A stretch of 64,000 bases of DNA from NCBI RefSeq assembly GCF_900155935.1, contig NZ_FTLW01000001.1, forward strand, positions 310,001-374,000, given 5' to 3'. The notes beneath the pieces are model-generated. The model was given only the letters and a program-made list of their open reading frames with translations, did not search any database and was not told the DNA's origin. A program made the position numbers and the translations under genes. The stretch is from Solilutibacter tolerans. GTDB taxonomy: Bacteria > Pseudomonadota > Gammaproteobacteria > Xanthomonadales > Xanthomonadaceae. Positions 36,024-45,243 of this stretch are shown here, piece by piece; positions within the stretch are counted from its first letter, which is position 1, and every line of letters begins with the position of its first letter.

Positions 36024-38414
36024 ATGAAATTCTCCGAAAACTGGCTCCGCGAACACATCCAGACCACTGCCGACCGCGATGCGCTTTCTGCCGCGTTGAC
36101 CGCGATCGGATTGGAAGTGGAAGAGCTGACGCCGCTGGGCGACGGGTTGGACAATGTGGTGGTGGCCGAGATCGTGGCGGCTGTAAAACACCCGGAAGCC
36201 GACCGCCTGCAGGTGTGCGAGGTCGATGCCGGCGCGCATGGCCGCTTGCAGATCGTGTGCGGCGCACCCAATGCGCGCGTCGGTTTGAAAGCGCCGCTCG
36301 CCATGGTCGGCGCGAAAATCGGCGAGATCACCATCAAAGCCGCCAAGCTGCGCGGCGTCGAATCCAACGGCATGCTGTGTTCGACGAAAGAATTGGGGTT
36401 GGATGCGGATGCCTCGGGCCTCTTGGAACTGCCGGCCGATGCGCCGGTGGGCGCGCCGCTCGCCGAGTACCTTGGCCTGCCCGATAGCAGCATTGAACTG
36501 AAACTGACGCCGAATCGCGCGGACTGCTTCGGCATTCGCGGCATCGCGTACGACGTGGCCGCGGCGACCGGCAGCGAAGTGACCGCGTTCGACATCGCGC
36601 CGGTCGCATCGACCATCGACAGCCAGTTAGCGGTGGAATTGAACGCGGGCGCTGATGCGCCGCGCTACCTCGGCCGCGTGATCGAAGGCGTGGACGGCGC
36701 CGCCAAGACGCCGCTGTGGATGGCCGAGCGCCTGCGTCGCAGCGGCATCCGCCCGGTGAGCTTTTTGGTCGATGTCACCCAGTACGTGATGCTGGAACTC
36801 GGACAGCCGATGCATGCCTTCGATCGCGACCTGCTGCAGGGGCCGGTCGGCGTGCGGCGCGCGCGCAAGGGCGAGGCGTTGAAGCTGCTTGATGGCCGCG
36901 ATGCGGTGGTGGATGAAGAATTCCTGCTGATCACCGATGCCGATCGTCCGGTCGCGCTCGCGGGCGTGATGGGCGGCTACGACAGCCGCGTGACCGAAGC
37001 GACGAAGAATGTCTTCCTCGAGGCCGCGCACTTCGCCCCGGCGGCGATCATCGGCCGCAGCCGAAAGCTGGGCCTGCATACGGACGCGGCGCATCGCTTC
37101 GAGCGTGGCGTGGACCCTGAGCTGCCGCGCATTGCCATCGAGCGCGCGACGGGACTGATCCTCGACATCGCCGGAGGCCAGCCCGGCCCGGTGGTCGAAG
37201 CTGTCAACGCCGCCGACCTGCCCAAGCCGGCGAGCATCCATCTGCGCCGCGAGCGCATCGCGCGCGTGCTGGGCATCGTGATCGACGATGCCGAGATCGA
37301 ACGCATCCTCTCCGCCCTGGGCCTCAAGGTGGACGCCGTCGCCGATGGCTGGCAGGTGACCGCGCCGCCGCGGCGTTTCGACATCGCCATCGAGGAGGAC
37401 CTGATCGAGGAAATCGCGCGCATCCACGGCTATGACCGCATCCCCACGGTCCTGCCGGCCGGTTCGGCGCGTGTGGTGGTGTCCGATGCGAGCGTCGTGC
37501 CGGTCAATGACCTGCGCCGTCAGATGGCCGCGCGGGATTGGCAGGAAGCGATCAACTACGCCTTCGTCGATGCCGCGTGGCTGACGAAATGGCAGTTGCA
37601 GGGTGGGGTGGCGCTGGCCAATCCGCTGAGCGCGGAGCTCGGCGTGATGCGGCCGATGCTGCTGCCGGGCCTGACCGCCGCGCTGGCCCGCAACGTGGCG
37701 CGCCAGCAGCCGCGCGTGCGCCTGTTCGAGGTCGGGCGCGTGTTTGCCCCGCCGATGCAGGCGGGTGAGGCGCCGATCGAGACGCCGCGAATCGCCGCGA
37801 TCGCCTGTGGCAGCGCGCGCGCCGAGCAATGGGGCGAGCCGGATCGCGCGGTCGATTTCCACGACGCCAAGGGCGCGGTGGAATCGCTGGCGGCGATGGC
37901 GAATGTCGCGCTCGAGTTCCGCCGTTCGGCCGAGCCCTTCGGTCATCCGGGACGTTCGGCGGACATCTACCGCGTGAATGGAGCGGGCGACGGCGAGCGC
38001 ATCGGTTGGGTGGGCGAGCTGCATCCCGGTCTTCGCGCGCAGCTGGACCTGGATGTACCCGCGGTCGGTTTCGAGTTGGACCTGGCCGCACTCAGCCAGC
38101 GCGCCCCGGCCAAGACCGAAGCGGCATCCAAATACCCCTCGGTCAGGCGCGACCTGTCATTGCTGGTGCCGGATGCGGTCAGCTGGCAGAGCCTCAGTGA
38201 CACCGTGCGCCAGAGCGCCGGCCCCAGCCTGCGTGCGGTGCGGTTGTTTGATCGCTACGTCGGTAAGGGGGTCGATTCAGGTTTCAAAAGCCTCACTATG
38301 GGCTTGATTTTGCAGGAAGAATCCCGCACGCTCACGGAACGCGAAGTGGAAGCCGTGGTGGCCGATGTGATGGCCGCCCTCGAGCGCGACCACGGCGTAA
38401 AGATCAGGGGATAG
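36024..38414 (+). CDS. pheT: Phenylalanyl-tRNA synthetase beta subunit
   Basis: The subunit (796 aa) contains the tRNA-binding, editing and structural domains. It begins MKFSENWLREHI, with an EMAP/tRNA-binding domain to about residue 150 (VKHPEADRLQVCEVD, IVCGAPNARVG). The B3/B4 editing domain has LGQPMHAFDRDLL, the B5 domain FDIAIEEDLIEEIARIHGYD, and a C-terminal FDX-ACB domain with KYPSVRRDLSLLV. The start at 36024 is preferred over an upstream frame extension. ihfA follows 3 bases after the stop. Confidence 0.98.
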   Translation: MKFSENWLREHIQTTADRDALSAALTAIGLEVEELTPLGDGLDNVVVAEIVAAVKHPEADRLQVCEVDAGAHGRLQIVCGAPNARVGLKAPLAMVGAKIGEITIKAAKLRGVESNGMLCSTKELGLDADASGLLELPADAPVGAPLAEYLGLPDSSIELKLTPNRADCFGIRGIAYDVAAATGSEVTAFDIAPVASTIDSQLAVELNAGADAPRYLGRVIEGVDGAAKTPLWMAERLRRSGIRPVSFLVDVTQYVMLELGQPMHAFDRDLLQGPVGVRRARKGEALKLLDGRDAVVDEEFLLITDADRPVALAGVMGGYDSRVTEATKNVFLEAAHFAPAAIIGRSRKLGLHTDAAHRFERGVDPELPRIAIERATGLILDIAGGQPGPVVEAVNAADLPKPASIHLRRERIARVLGIVIDDAEIERILSALGLKVDAVADGWQVTAPPRRFDIAIEEDLIEEIARIHGYDRIPTVLPAGSARVVVSDASVVPVNDLRRQMAARDWQEAINYAFVDAAWLTKWQLQGGVALANPLSAELGVMRPMLLPGLTAALARNVARQQPRVRLFEVGRVFAPPMQAGEAPIETPRIAAIACGSARAEQWGEPDRAVDFHDAKGAVESLAAMANVALEFRRSAEPFGHPGRSADIYRVNGAGDGERIGWVGELHPGLRAQLDLDVPAVGFELDLAALSQRAPAKTEAASKYPSVRRDLSLLVPDAVSWQSLSDTVRQSAGPSLRAVRLFDRYVGKGVDSGFKSLTMGLILQEESRTLTEREVEAVVADVMAALERDHGVKIRG

Positions 38415-38417
38415 TGG

Positions 38418-38714
38418 ATGGCATTGACCAAGGCTGAGATGGCCGAACGTCTTTTCGACGAAGTCGGCTTGAACAAGCGCGAGGCGAAGGAATTCGTCGA
38501 TGCGTTCTTCGACACGCTCCGCGAGGGGCTGGAGGCCGGCCGTCAGGTGAAGTTGTCGGGGTTCGGCAATTTCGATCTTCGCCGCAAGAACCAGCGCCCC
38601 GGTCGCAATCCCAAGACTGGCGAAGAGATTCCGATCACTGCCCGCACGGTGGTGACCTTCCGCCCCGGTCAGAAGCTCAAGGAGCGAGTGGAGGCTTATG
38701 CTGGACCCAGGTAG
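38418..38714 (+). CDS. ihfA: Integration host factor alpha subunit
   Basis: This DNA-bending protein (98 aa) is of the HU/IHF fold. It begins [24 protein letters not shown], with [24 protein letters not shown], the beta-arm with the conserved Pro that intercalates DNA. It heterodimerises with IhfB. Its location after pheT is the standard gammaproteobacterial order. The last 17 bases overlap the start of the merR-like gene. Confidence 0.98.
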   Translation: MALTKAEMAERLFDEVGLNKREAKEFVDAFFDTLREGLEAGRQVKLSGFGNFDLRRKNQRPGRNPKTGEEIPITARTVVTFRPGQKLKERVEAYAGPR

Positions 38715-39054
38715 CAACAAGGAGCTCCCGCTGATCCCGGCCAAGCGCTACTTCACCATCGGTGAGGTCAGTGAGCTGTGCGACGTCAAACCGCACGTGC
38801 TGCGCTACTGGGAGACCGAGTTCCCCAGCCTGTCGCCGGTCAAGCGCCGTGGCAACCGTCGCTACTACCAGCGCCATGACGTGCTGATGGTGCGCCAGAT
38901 TCGTGGCCTCTTGTACGAGCAGGGTTACACCATCGGCGGTGCGCGCCTGCGTCTGGAGGGTGAGAGCGGCAAGCAGGAATCGGCGCTGTCCTCACAAATC
39001 ATCAAGCAAGTGCGGCAGGAGCTGGAAGAAGTCCTGCAGCTACTGAAGCGCTAA
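38698..39054 (+). CDS. MerR-family transcriptional regulator
   Basis: The protein has 118 residues. An N-terminal MerR winged helix ([21 protein letters not shown], then [19 protein letters not shown]) is followed by a helical dimerisation coil ending [10 protein letters not shown]. No effector domain or Cys cluster for metal sensing is present, so the signal is unknown. This short MerR protein next to ihfA is widely conserved in gammaproteobacteria. It overlaps ihfA by 17 bases. Confidence 0.93.
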   Translation: MLDPGSNKELPLIPAKRYFTIGEVSELCDVKPHVLRYWETEFPSLSPVKRRGNRRYYQRHDVLMVRQIRGLLYEQGYTIGGARLRLEGESGKQESALSSQIIKQVRQELEEVLQLLKR

Positions 39055-39069
39055 GCCTCGCGCATCGTC

Positions 39070-39075
39070 TATAAT
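39070..39075 (+). promoter_or_regulatory. -10 element of the tRNA-Pro promoter
   Basis: A perfect TATAAT lies 10 bases before the tRNA 5' end. No good -35 sequence is found 16-18 bases upstream, which overlaps the end of the merR gene. Confidence 0.6.
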
Positions 39076-39085
39076 TCGCGCCTCT

Positions 39086-39162
39086 CGGGGTATAGCGCAG
39101 CCTGGTAGCGCACTTGTCTGGGGGACAAGTGGTCGTCGGTTCGAATCCGGCTACCCCGACCA
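39086..39162 (+). tRNA. tRNA-Pro (anticodon GGG)
   Basis: The acceptor CGGGGTA pairs with TACCCCG, then A and an encoded CCA. The anticodon stem CTTGT/ACAAG frames the loop CTGGGGG with anticodon GGG. The T arm GGTTCGAATCC is present. The length is 77 bases. Confidence 0.97.
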
Positions 39163-39169
39163 TCATCCC

Positions 39170-39195
39170 AACGCCTGGCCTAGCCAGGCGTTTTT
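39170..39195 (+). terminator. Rho-independent terminator after tRNA-Pro
   Basis: The stem AACGCCTGGC/GCCAGGCGTT with a CTA loop is followed by TTT and CC. Confidence 0.9.
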
Positions 39196-39600
39196 CCTGC
39201 GCTCTGTTTTGGTTTTGACTGGCCATCCTCGGTCAAAAACGTGATGCACGGCACAGCTGCGCGAATTGATTCCTGAATGCGGGTAGATCGTGCGTGTGGA
39301 AGGCCTTTTCATGCTCGCGCCGACGAGCGGCAAAGCACCGCTTGGAATTACGAATTTGCTTGGAAAATAGGGGTTATTCCCAAGCAAGAATTCGGCTGAA
39401 TACATAATGCCTGCGGGCTTGTAGCATAGCAGCATGACAACGGCGTGAAGATGCCTTCTATTCCGTCAACCCTGACGAATCGCACCGGTTCCGGTGACGC
39501 CGCCATGGCTAGCGGCTGTCACCTGCATGGATGTGGGGTGGGGCTTTTGCCTGACAGTCGTTTCCCATCCACACGCTCCACATCACGGCGAAACTCACCG
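39196..39600 (+). other. 405-base non-coding region upstream of the protease gene
   Basis: The stretch is lower in GC than its neighbours. It holds three copies of a GCTTGGAA-like word: direct at 39340-39347 and 39358-39365, and inverted as TTCCCAAGC at 39377-39385. The second and third form a near-palindrome (TTGCTTGG at 39356-39363, CCAAGCAA at 39380-39387). An open frame runs in from 39445 to the protease but encodes no signal-like or conserved sequence before Met at 39601. No other gene is apparent. It probably carries the protease promoter and regulator sites. Confidence 0.5.
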
Positions 39601-41193
39601 ATGCAATCGCAAGTCCGCCTCATCTGCGCGGCCGTTGTCGCCGCACTCGCTGTATCCGCTTCCGGGCTCGCCACTGGCGCTGCCAACTCTTCGGCCGCCA
39701 ACCGTGCCCAAGGTCTGATTGATGCCAACCCCGGCTGGGCCAATCGCGTCACTGGCGACAGCTTCGACTTGCGCGGCGTGGTCGTCGACAACGATGGCAC
39801 CGAGCATGTCCGTTACAACCGCAGCTACAAGGGCCTGCCGGTCATCGGTGGCGATGTTGTCGTCCATTCCAAAGGCGGCAACCTGAAGAGCATGACCCAG
39901 ACCATTAACAACATGAGCCGCCCGGGCTTGGGTGCGCGCGTGAAGGCTGATGATGCGATCGTCGCCGCTGGTGTGGATTTTGGTGGCGGCTTCGATGGCA
40001 AGCCAACCGCGCGCAAAGTCGTGTATGCGATGTACTCGCAGCCGACCCTGGCGTGGGAAGTGGTGATGAAGGGTACGCGCGCTGACCAGACCCCGACCGA
40101 AATGCATTACTTCGTGGATGCCAACAGCGGCGCCATCCTGGATGCCTGGGACATGGTGCATAGCGCGGCGGCCAATGGCACCGGCAAGACCATCACCTTG
40201 GGCGATGTTGGCATCACTACCGATTCGGTCAGCGGCGGTTACCAGTTGCTCGATCTCAGCCGAGGCGGCGGCGCCACTTACGACGCCCGCAATGCGGCGT
40301 ACACGTCGGCTGCCGGCAATGCAGTCATGCTGACCGATGCCGACAACGTCTGGGGCAACTACACCAAGACCGACCGTGCGACGTCGGCCGCCGAAGCACA
40401 TTACGGCGTGGCCGTGACCTGGGACTATTACAAAAACGTCCACGGTCGTAACGGCATCTTCAACGATGGCAAAGGTGTGAAGAGCTACGTCCACACCGGC
40501 ACCAACTGGAACAACGCCGTCTGGTACAACAACTCGATGATGTATGGCGATGGTGACGGCACCAGCTGGCTGCCGCTGACCGTTCTGGACGTAGCTGGCC
40601 ATGAAATGAGCCACGGTGTCGCCCAGGCGACTTCGGGCCTGGCTTATTCCGGCGACATGGGTGGCTTGAACGAAGGCAACTCCGACATCTTCGGCACGTT
40701 GGTCGAGTTCTATGCCAACAACAGCAGCGATCCGGGCGATTACCTGATCGGCGAAGAGGTCTACATCTCCAACCCGAACGGCACCAAGGCGCTGCGCCAC
40801 ATGTTCAAGCAGAACATCGACGGTGCGTCGTACGTCTGCTACCCGAGCCGTGGTTTCCGCCGCGAAGATCCGCACTACACTTCGGGCGTGGCGAATCGCT
40901 TCTTCTATCTGCTGGCAGAAGGTGCGGTGGTTCCCTCGGGCTTCGGTGCAGGCACGACTTACAACCTGACCCCGTCGTCGCTGGTGTGTAATGGCAACAC
41001 GGGCCTGGCCGGTATTGGTCGCACCAAGGCGGGCGCTATCTGGTATCGCGCGCTGGATCTGTACTTCACCTCCAGCACCAAGTACCCGAACGCGCGCACC
41101 GCAACGCTCAACGCCGCGCGTGACCTCTACGGCAGCGGTTCGCCGGAGTACAACGCCGTGGCCGCCGCGTGGAGCGCGACCAACGTCAACTGA
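39601..41193 (+). CDS. Secreted M4-family (thermolysin/pseudolysin-like) zinc metalloprotease
   Basis: The preproenzyme has 530 residues. A signal peptide lies at about 1-27. A propeptide with FTP/PepSY features covers about 28-185 (LPVIGGDVVVHSKGG). The catalytic domain begins near 190. Zinc ligands are His334 and His338 in HEMSH and Glu358 in GGLNEGNSD; Glu335 is the catalytic base and His425 (DPHYTSGV) the transition-state histidine. It ends after the catalytic domain without an extra C-terminal prepeptidase domain. It lies immediately upstream of the type II secretion operon, which probably exports it. A weak ribosome site and an upstream in-frame ATG make the start slightly uncertain. 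Confidence 0.95.
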   Translation: MQSQVRLICAAVVAALAVSASGLATGAANSSAANRAQGLIDANPGWANRVTGDSFDLRGVVVDNDGTEHVRYNRSYKGLPVIGGDVVVHSKGGNLKSMTQTINNMSRPGLGARVKADDAIVAAGVDFGGGFDGKPTARKVVYAMYSQPTLAWEVVMKGTRADQTPTEMHYFVDANSGAILDAWDMVHSAAANGTGKTITLGDVGITTDSVSGGYQLLDLSRGGGATYDARNAAYTSAAGNAVMLTDADNVWGNYTKTDRATSAAEAHYGVAVTWDYYKNVHGRNGIFNDGKGVKSYVHTGTNWNNAVWYNNSMMYGDGDGTSWLPLTVLDVAGHEMSHGVAQATSGLAYSGDMGGLNEGNSDIFGTLVEFYANNSSDPGDYLIGEEVYISNPNGTKALRHMFKQNIDGASYVCYPSRGFRREDPHYTSGVANRFFYLLAEGAVVPSGFGAGTTYNLTPSSLVCNGNTGLAGIGRTKAGAIWYRALDLYFTSSTKYPNARTATLNAARDLYGSGSPEYNAVAAAWSATNVN

Positions 41194-41216
41194 TGTGACG
41201 TGATCTTGCAGTATCC

Positions 41217-41248
41217 GACGGCCCGCGCAAGCGGGCCGTCTTGAATTT
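41217..41248 (+). terminator. Rho-independent terminator of the protease gene
   Basis: The perfect 10-base-pair stem GACGGCCCGC/GCGGGCCGTC with a GCAA tetraloop (41227-41230) is followed by TTGAATTT. It separates the protease transcript from the secretion operon. Confidence 0.85.
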
Positions 41249-41356
41249 ATCGGGTAGGATTTTGATCATCAATGCAAACATGCCTGAACCGCGCGCAGGC
41301 AGGCCTGCAAGGCGGAACCGTTTCGGTTACGGTGGTTCGGCACGAAAAGTGTCAAC

Positions 41357-43099
41357 TTGGCTACCTTGGCTAACTTGAATATCACTGAACACGAGTCACG
41401 GATTCTCAGAGTGAGCCACGAAACCCGCATCATCGAATCTCTGGTCGCGCGCGGACGGTTGAAGACCGATGACATCCGGCGCGCCGAAGGCTTGCGCCAG
41501 ACGCCTGATGTCACGCCGATGCTGCCGCTGCTCGAACGCTTGGGCGTGCTGTCCGAGCAGGATCATGCACGCGCCGCCGCTGAGGTGATGGGGCTTGTCT
41601 TGGTCGATCCAGCCGAGGCCGCGGAATCTCCCCCAGAGACTTTGGGCGATGTTGCGACGGTATCGCCACGATTCCTGCGCCAATTCCAATTGGTACCAGT
41701 GGACGAGGCCGATGGCGTTGTCGAGGTCTGGGCGGCGGATCCTTGGCATGCACCGTCGCTGGATGCCTTGTCGCTCGCACTGTCACGGCCGTTGTCGATC
41801 AAGGTCGCGCCGCGTACAGCGATCACCGCATTGCTGGCTCGCTGGTATCCCGAAGCCGAGCCCGCGAATACAGACGATGAGGCATCGACCAGTGCTGACC
41901 TCGAGGATGTCGAGCATCTGAAGGATCTCGCTTCCGAAGCGCCGGTCATTCGGATCGTCAACCAGATTCTTCAGCGCGCGGTGGAGTTGCGTGCATCCGA
42001 CATCCACCTTGAGCCGTTCGAGCGCGAGATGGCCTTGCGTTATCGCATCGACGGCGTCTTGCAGGAAGCCGATGCGCCGCCGCTGTCGATGGCAGCCGCA
42101 GTGATGAGTCGTTTCAAGATCCTGGCCCGCCTCAACATCGCGGAACGTCGCCTGCCGCAAGATGGTCGCATCCAGTTGCGCGTGCAGGGGCGAGAGCTTG
42201 ACCTGCGCGTATCGACGGTGCCGACCACGCATGGCGAGTCGCTGGTGCTGCGTTTGCTCGATCGGGAGAACGTGACCCTCGATCTCGGTGACCTGGGTTA
42301 TACCGATGTGCAGCGTGCGCGTTTCCGCGAGGCTTTGTCGCAACCGCATGGCATCGTGCTGGTGACAGGGCCGACGGGCTCGGGCAAGACGACGACACTC
42401 TACGCGGCGCTCGCGCAATTGAATCAGCCGGGCGTCAAGATCATTACCGTCGAGGATCCGGTCGAATACCGGATGGACGGTGTCAATCAGATCCAGGTGA
42501 AGCCGCAAATCGGGCTGGATTTTGCCAGTGCCTTGCGCGCCATCGTGCGTCAGGATCCGGACATCATCCTGGTCGGCGAAATGCGCGACATCGAAACAGC
42601 GCGCACCGCGATTCAATCTGCGTTGACAGGCCACTTGGTGCTGTCAACGCTGCATACCAATTCCGCCGCGGGTGGGTTGACCCGATTGCGCGACATGGGC
42701 ATCGAGAACTATCTCGTTACCTCGACGGTGAATGCGTTATTGGCGCAGCGACTGGTGCGCCGCATCGAGCCAACGCATGCCGAGCGTTACCTTGCCAGCC
42801 TGGAAGAGATCGAGCGTTTCGGTTTGCGCCGCGTTCAACCCGAAGGCGACATCTATTTGTGGCGGCCTGTGCCCTCTGTCTTGAGTGCGAGCGGGTACCT
42901 CGGCCGCGTCGCCATCGTCGAGCTCTTGGTGATGAGCGATGCGCTCCGCCATGCAGTGATGCAGGATGCGACGCTCGGCCAACTCGAAGCCATCGCGCGC
43001 AGTGAAGGCCACGCAAGCATGGCCGAAGACGGCATCCGCAAGGCGATGGCCGGGCTCACCACACTGGACGAAGTCCTGCGCGTGACGCAGTTGGATTGA
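41357..43099 (+). CDS. gspE: Type II secretion ATPase GspE (XpsE)
   Basis: The cytoplasmic ATPase (up to 580 aa) powers pseudopilus assembly. The N-terminal T2SSE domain covers about 20-165. The nucleotide-binding domain carries RASDIHLEPFE, Walker A GPTGSGKTTTLYAAL, VEDPVEYR, the Walker B ILVGEMRD and the His box TGHLVLSTLHTNSA. The zinc-binding tetracysteine module common in GspE is absent: the region RIEPTHAERY to YLGRVAIVEL contains no Cys, and I find none in the whole protein. The start is unclear: TTG 41357 (longest) or GTG 41411. It is the first gene of the Xps-order operon. Confidence 0.95.
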   Translation: MATLANLNITEHESRILRVSHETRIIESLVARGRLKTDDIRRAEGLRQTPDVTPMLPLLERLGVLSEQDHARAAAEVMGLVLVDPAEAAESPPETLGDVATVSPRFLRQFQLVPVDEADGVVEVWAADPWHAPSLDALSLALSRPLSIKVAPRTAITALLARWYPEAEPANTDDEASTSADLEDVEHLKDLASEAPVIRIVNQILQRAVELRASDIHLEPFEREMALRYRIDGVLQEADAPPLSMAAAVMSRFKILARLNIAERRLPQDGRIQLRVQGRELDLRVSTVPTTHGESLVLRLLDRENVTLDLGDLGYTDVQRARFREALSQPHGIVLVTGPTGSGKTTTLYAALAQLNQPGVKIITVEDPVEYRMDGVNQIQVKPQIGLDFASALRAIVRQDPDIILVGEMRDIETARTAIQSALTGHLVLSTLHTNSAAGGLTRLRDMGIENYLVTSTVNALLAQRLVRRIEPTHAERYLASLEEIERFGLRRVQPEGDIYLWRPVPSVLSASGYLGRVAIVELLVMSDALRHAVMQDATLGQLEAIARSEGHASMAEDGIRKAMAGLTTLDEVLRVTQLD

Positions 43100-43100
43100 G

Positions 43101-44318
43101 ATGGTCGCGTATCGTTTCAGTGCCGTGGATGAAAAAGGCCAGCCGCGCGAAGGCGTGCTGGATGCCGCCGACAGCGCGGGCGTGGTCGCTCAATTGCATG
43201 CGCGGCAATGGACCCCGCTGGATGTGCGTCTGGCAGGTGGGCGCAGCGGGACGGGCCGTTGGCGATGGGGGCGCCGACGCCACCTCATTGGCAGCGATCA
43301 GCTGCTGGGCTTCACTGATCAGCTCGCGACCTTGCTTGCCGCAGGTCAGCCGATTGATCGCGCGTTATCCATCCTGCAAGAGTCGGCCAATAGTGAGGCG
43401 ATGACTGCCGTGGTCGCGAGCGTGCGCGATGATGTGCGCGGCGGCGCGAGTCTGAGCAATGCGATGGCCAGACATGACGATGCGTTCCCGCCGTTGGTGC
43501 AAAGCTTGGTCAAGGCAGGCGAAGCCGGGGGCACCTTGCCGCAGGCGCTGCATCGATTGAATGAATACCTGGCACGCAGTGCAGGCTTTCGTCGTGGGTT
43601 GATCAACGCAGCCATCTACCCCGCGATTTTGATGGCGACTGTCTTGTTGTCGATGGGTTTCCTGCTGGGCTACGTGGTACCGCAGTTCGCCGAGATGTAC
43701 GCCAACCTGCAAGCCGAGCTGCCGTGGTTTTCCAAGATGGTGTTGGGCCTGGGCATGGCAGTGCGCGAATGGTGGTGGCTGTTGCTCGCGCTGCTGTTCC
43801 TCGCCTTGATTGTTGCCAATGCATGGCTCAAGCGTCCGGAATCCAAACCCGTGCTGGATGCGTGGCTCTTGCGTCAAAAATTTCTGGGGCCGCTGTTGGC
43901 ACGAATCGATGCCGAGCGCTGGTTGCGTACATTGGCGACGTTGCTTGAATCAGGTGTGCCGATGATGAACGCGTTGCAGCTTGCGCAAGGCGTACTGGGT
44001 AATGCAGTGCTTGCACGTGCGGCAACGCAAGCCGGCGAAGCGGTACGCAGTGGTGCGCGGCTGTCTGATGCGCTCGCCACGGAGCCACATTTCCCGCGGC
44101 TCGCCCTGCAGATGATGCGAGTGGGCGAGGAAGCGGGCGCGCTGGATAGTCTGCTGTTGAAGGCCGCCGATACCCTGGAGCAGGACATTCGTCGCGTGCT
44201 GGATCGCGCGATGGCCGCGCTGGTGCCTGTGGTGACGGTCGTGATGTTCGTATTGATCGGCGTCGTGGTGATGTCGATTCTTGTCCCGCTGTACGATCTA
44301 ACCTCTGTCATAGGATGA
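43101..44318 (+). CDS. gspF: Type II secretion inner-membrane platform protein GspF
   Basis: The protein (405 aa) has two T2SSF repeats. It has a cytoplasmic start (MVAYRFSAVDEKGQPREGVLDA), LTDQLATLLAAGQPIDRAL in repeat 1, three membrane helices, and MMRVGEEAGALDSLLLKAADTLEQDI near the end of repeat 2. It anchors GspE and GspL in the platform. It starts 1 base after gspE and overlaps gspG by 4 bases. Confidence 0.96.
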   Translation: MVAYRFSAVDEKGQPREGVLDAADSAGVVAQLHARQWTPLDVRLAGGRSGTGRWRWGRRRHLIGSDQLLGFTDQLATLLAAGQPIDRALSILQESANSEAMTAVVASVRDDVRGGASLSNAMARHDDAFPPLVQSLVKAGEAGGTLPQALHRLNEYLARSAGFRRGLINAAIYPAILMATVLLSMGFLLGYVVPQFAEMYANLQAELPWFSKMVLGLGMAVREWWWLLLALLFLALIVANAWLKRPESKPVLDAWLLRQKFLGPLLARIDAERWLRTLATLLESGVPMMNALQLAQGVLGNAVLARAATQAGEAVRSGARLSDALATEPHFPRLALQMMRVGEEAGALDSLLLKAADTLEQDIRRVLDRAMAALVPVVTVVMFVLIGVVVMSILVPLYDLTSVIG

Positions 44319-44767
44319 AGCCTGCAATGCGTCGTTTTCCCCGATCTTTTTCCGAATTTCGCGCACCCCGCGTCCAGTCTGGCTTCACCCTGATCGAAAT
44401 CATCCTGGTGGTGATGTTGATCGGCGTCGTGGTGGCCTTCGCCGCATCGCGCATCCTCGGCGGTGGTGATCGCGCCAAGGTCGGCCTTGCCAAGGCGCAG
44501 GTGCAAACGACATCGGACAAGATCGAGCAATACAAGATGGATGTCGGCCAATACCCCACCAAGCTTGATGACCTGGTGACCCAGCCGAACGGTGTCGCTG
44601 GCTGGCTGGGTCCATACGCGAAAGCTGTTGAAACCAAGGATCCGTGGGGCAACCCCATCGAATACAAATTGCCGGGCGAGAGCGGCAAGGCATACTCGCT
44701 GGTAAGTTTCGGACGCGATGGCAAGGCTGGCGGCTCTAGCGTCGATGCCGACATCATCGCCGAGTAA
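44315..44767 (+). CDS. gspG: Type II secretion major pseudopilin GspG
   Basis: The 150-residue pseudopilin has a leader ending VQSG, then FTLIEIILVVMLIGVVVAF with Glu5. The body carries the GspG calcium-site signature DPWGNPIEYKLPGESGKAYSLVSFG. A start at 44327 (MRRFPRS) would shorten the leader. The 3' end overlaps the start of gspH. Confidence 0.96.
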   Translation: MKPAMRRFPRSFSEFRAPRVQSGFTLIEIILVVMLIGVVVAFAASRILGGGDRAKVGLAKAQVQTTSDKIEQYKMDVGQYPTKLDDLVTQPNGVAGWLGPYAKAVETKDPWGNPIEYKLPGESGKAYSLVSFGRDGKAGGSSVDADIIAE

Positions 44768-45242
44768 TTTCATCGGCGGGCGATCCGGTGCCTCGCGCAG
44801 TGTGCGCGGCTTCACCTTGCTGGAGATCATGCTGGTGCTGGCGCTGGTCGCGGTCGGTACCTTGATGATGGCGGCGGCGTTCAGTCGCGGCGGCGCGAGC
44901 TCGCAACTGCGCAACGAGGCCGCACAAATGACCAATGGTCTGCGTGATGCCCGTGCACGCGCCTTGCGCACGCAGATGACGCAGCGTTTCGTGCTGGATA
45001 CGGCGACGCACGCGTGGCAGGTACCGGGCAGTGCACCACGACACGTGCCCGATGATATCGGCTTGACGCTTTCCACCGCCGAAGAGTTACGCGAAGGGAC
45101 GAGCCGTGGCGTGATCTTGTTCTTTCCGGATGGCGCTTCCAGCGGTGGTCGGGTTGATCTTTCCCGCAACGGCGCGACTTGGCGACTGGACGTGCACTGG
45201 CTGACTGGCCAAGTCCGCAACCAGCGCGTGGGCGCGCAGTGA
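44745..45242 (+). CDS. gspH: Type II secretion minor pseudopilin GspH
   Basis: The protein has about 165 residues from ATG 44745; an earlier in-frame Met is at 44718. The leader ends SVRG and the mature start is FTLLEIMLVLALVAVGTL. The body has NEAAQMTNGLRDARARALRTQ and a C-terminal FFPDGASSGGRVDLS, typical of GspH. The gene begins inside the end of gspG in another frame. Confidence 0.9.
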   Translation: MPTSSPSNFIGGRSGASRSVRGFTLLEIMLVLALVAVGTLMMAAAFSRGGASSQLRNEAAQMTNGLRDARARALRTQMTQRFVLDTATHAWQVPGSAPRHVPDDIGLTLSTAEELREGTSRGVILFFPDGASSGGRVDLSRNGATWRLDVHWLTGQVRNQRVGAQ

Positions 45243-45243
45243 C

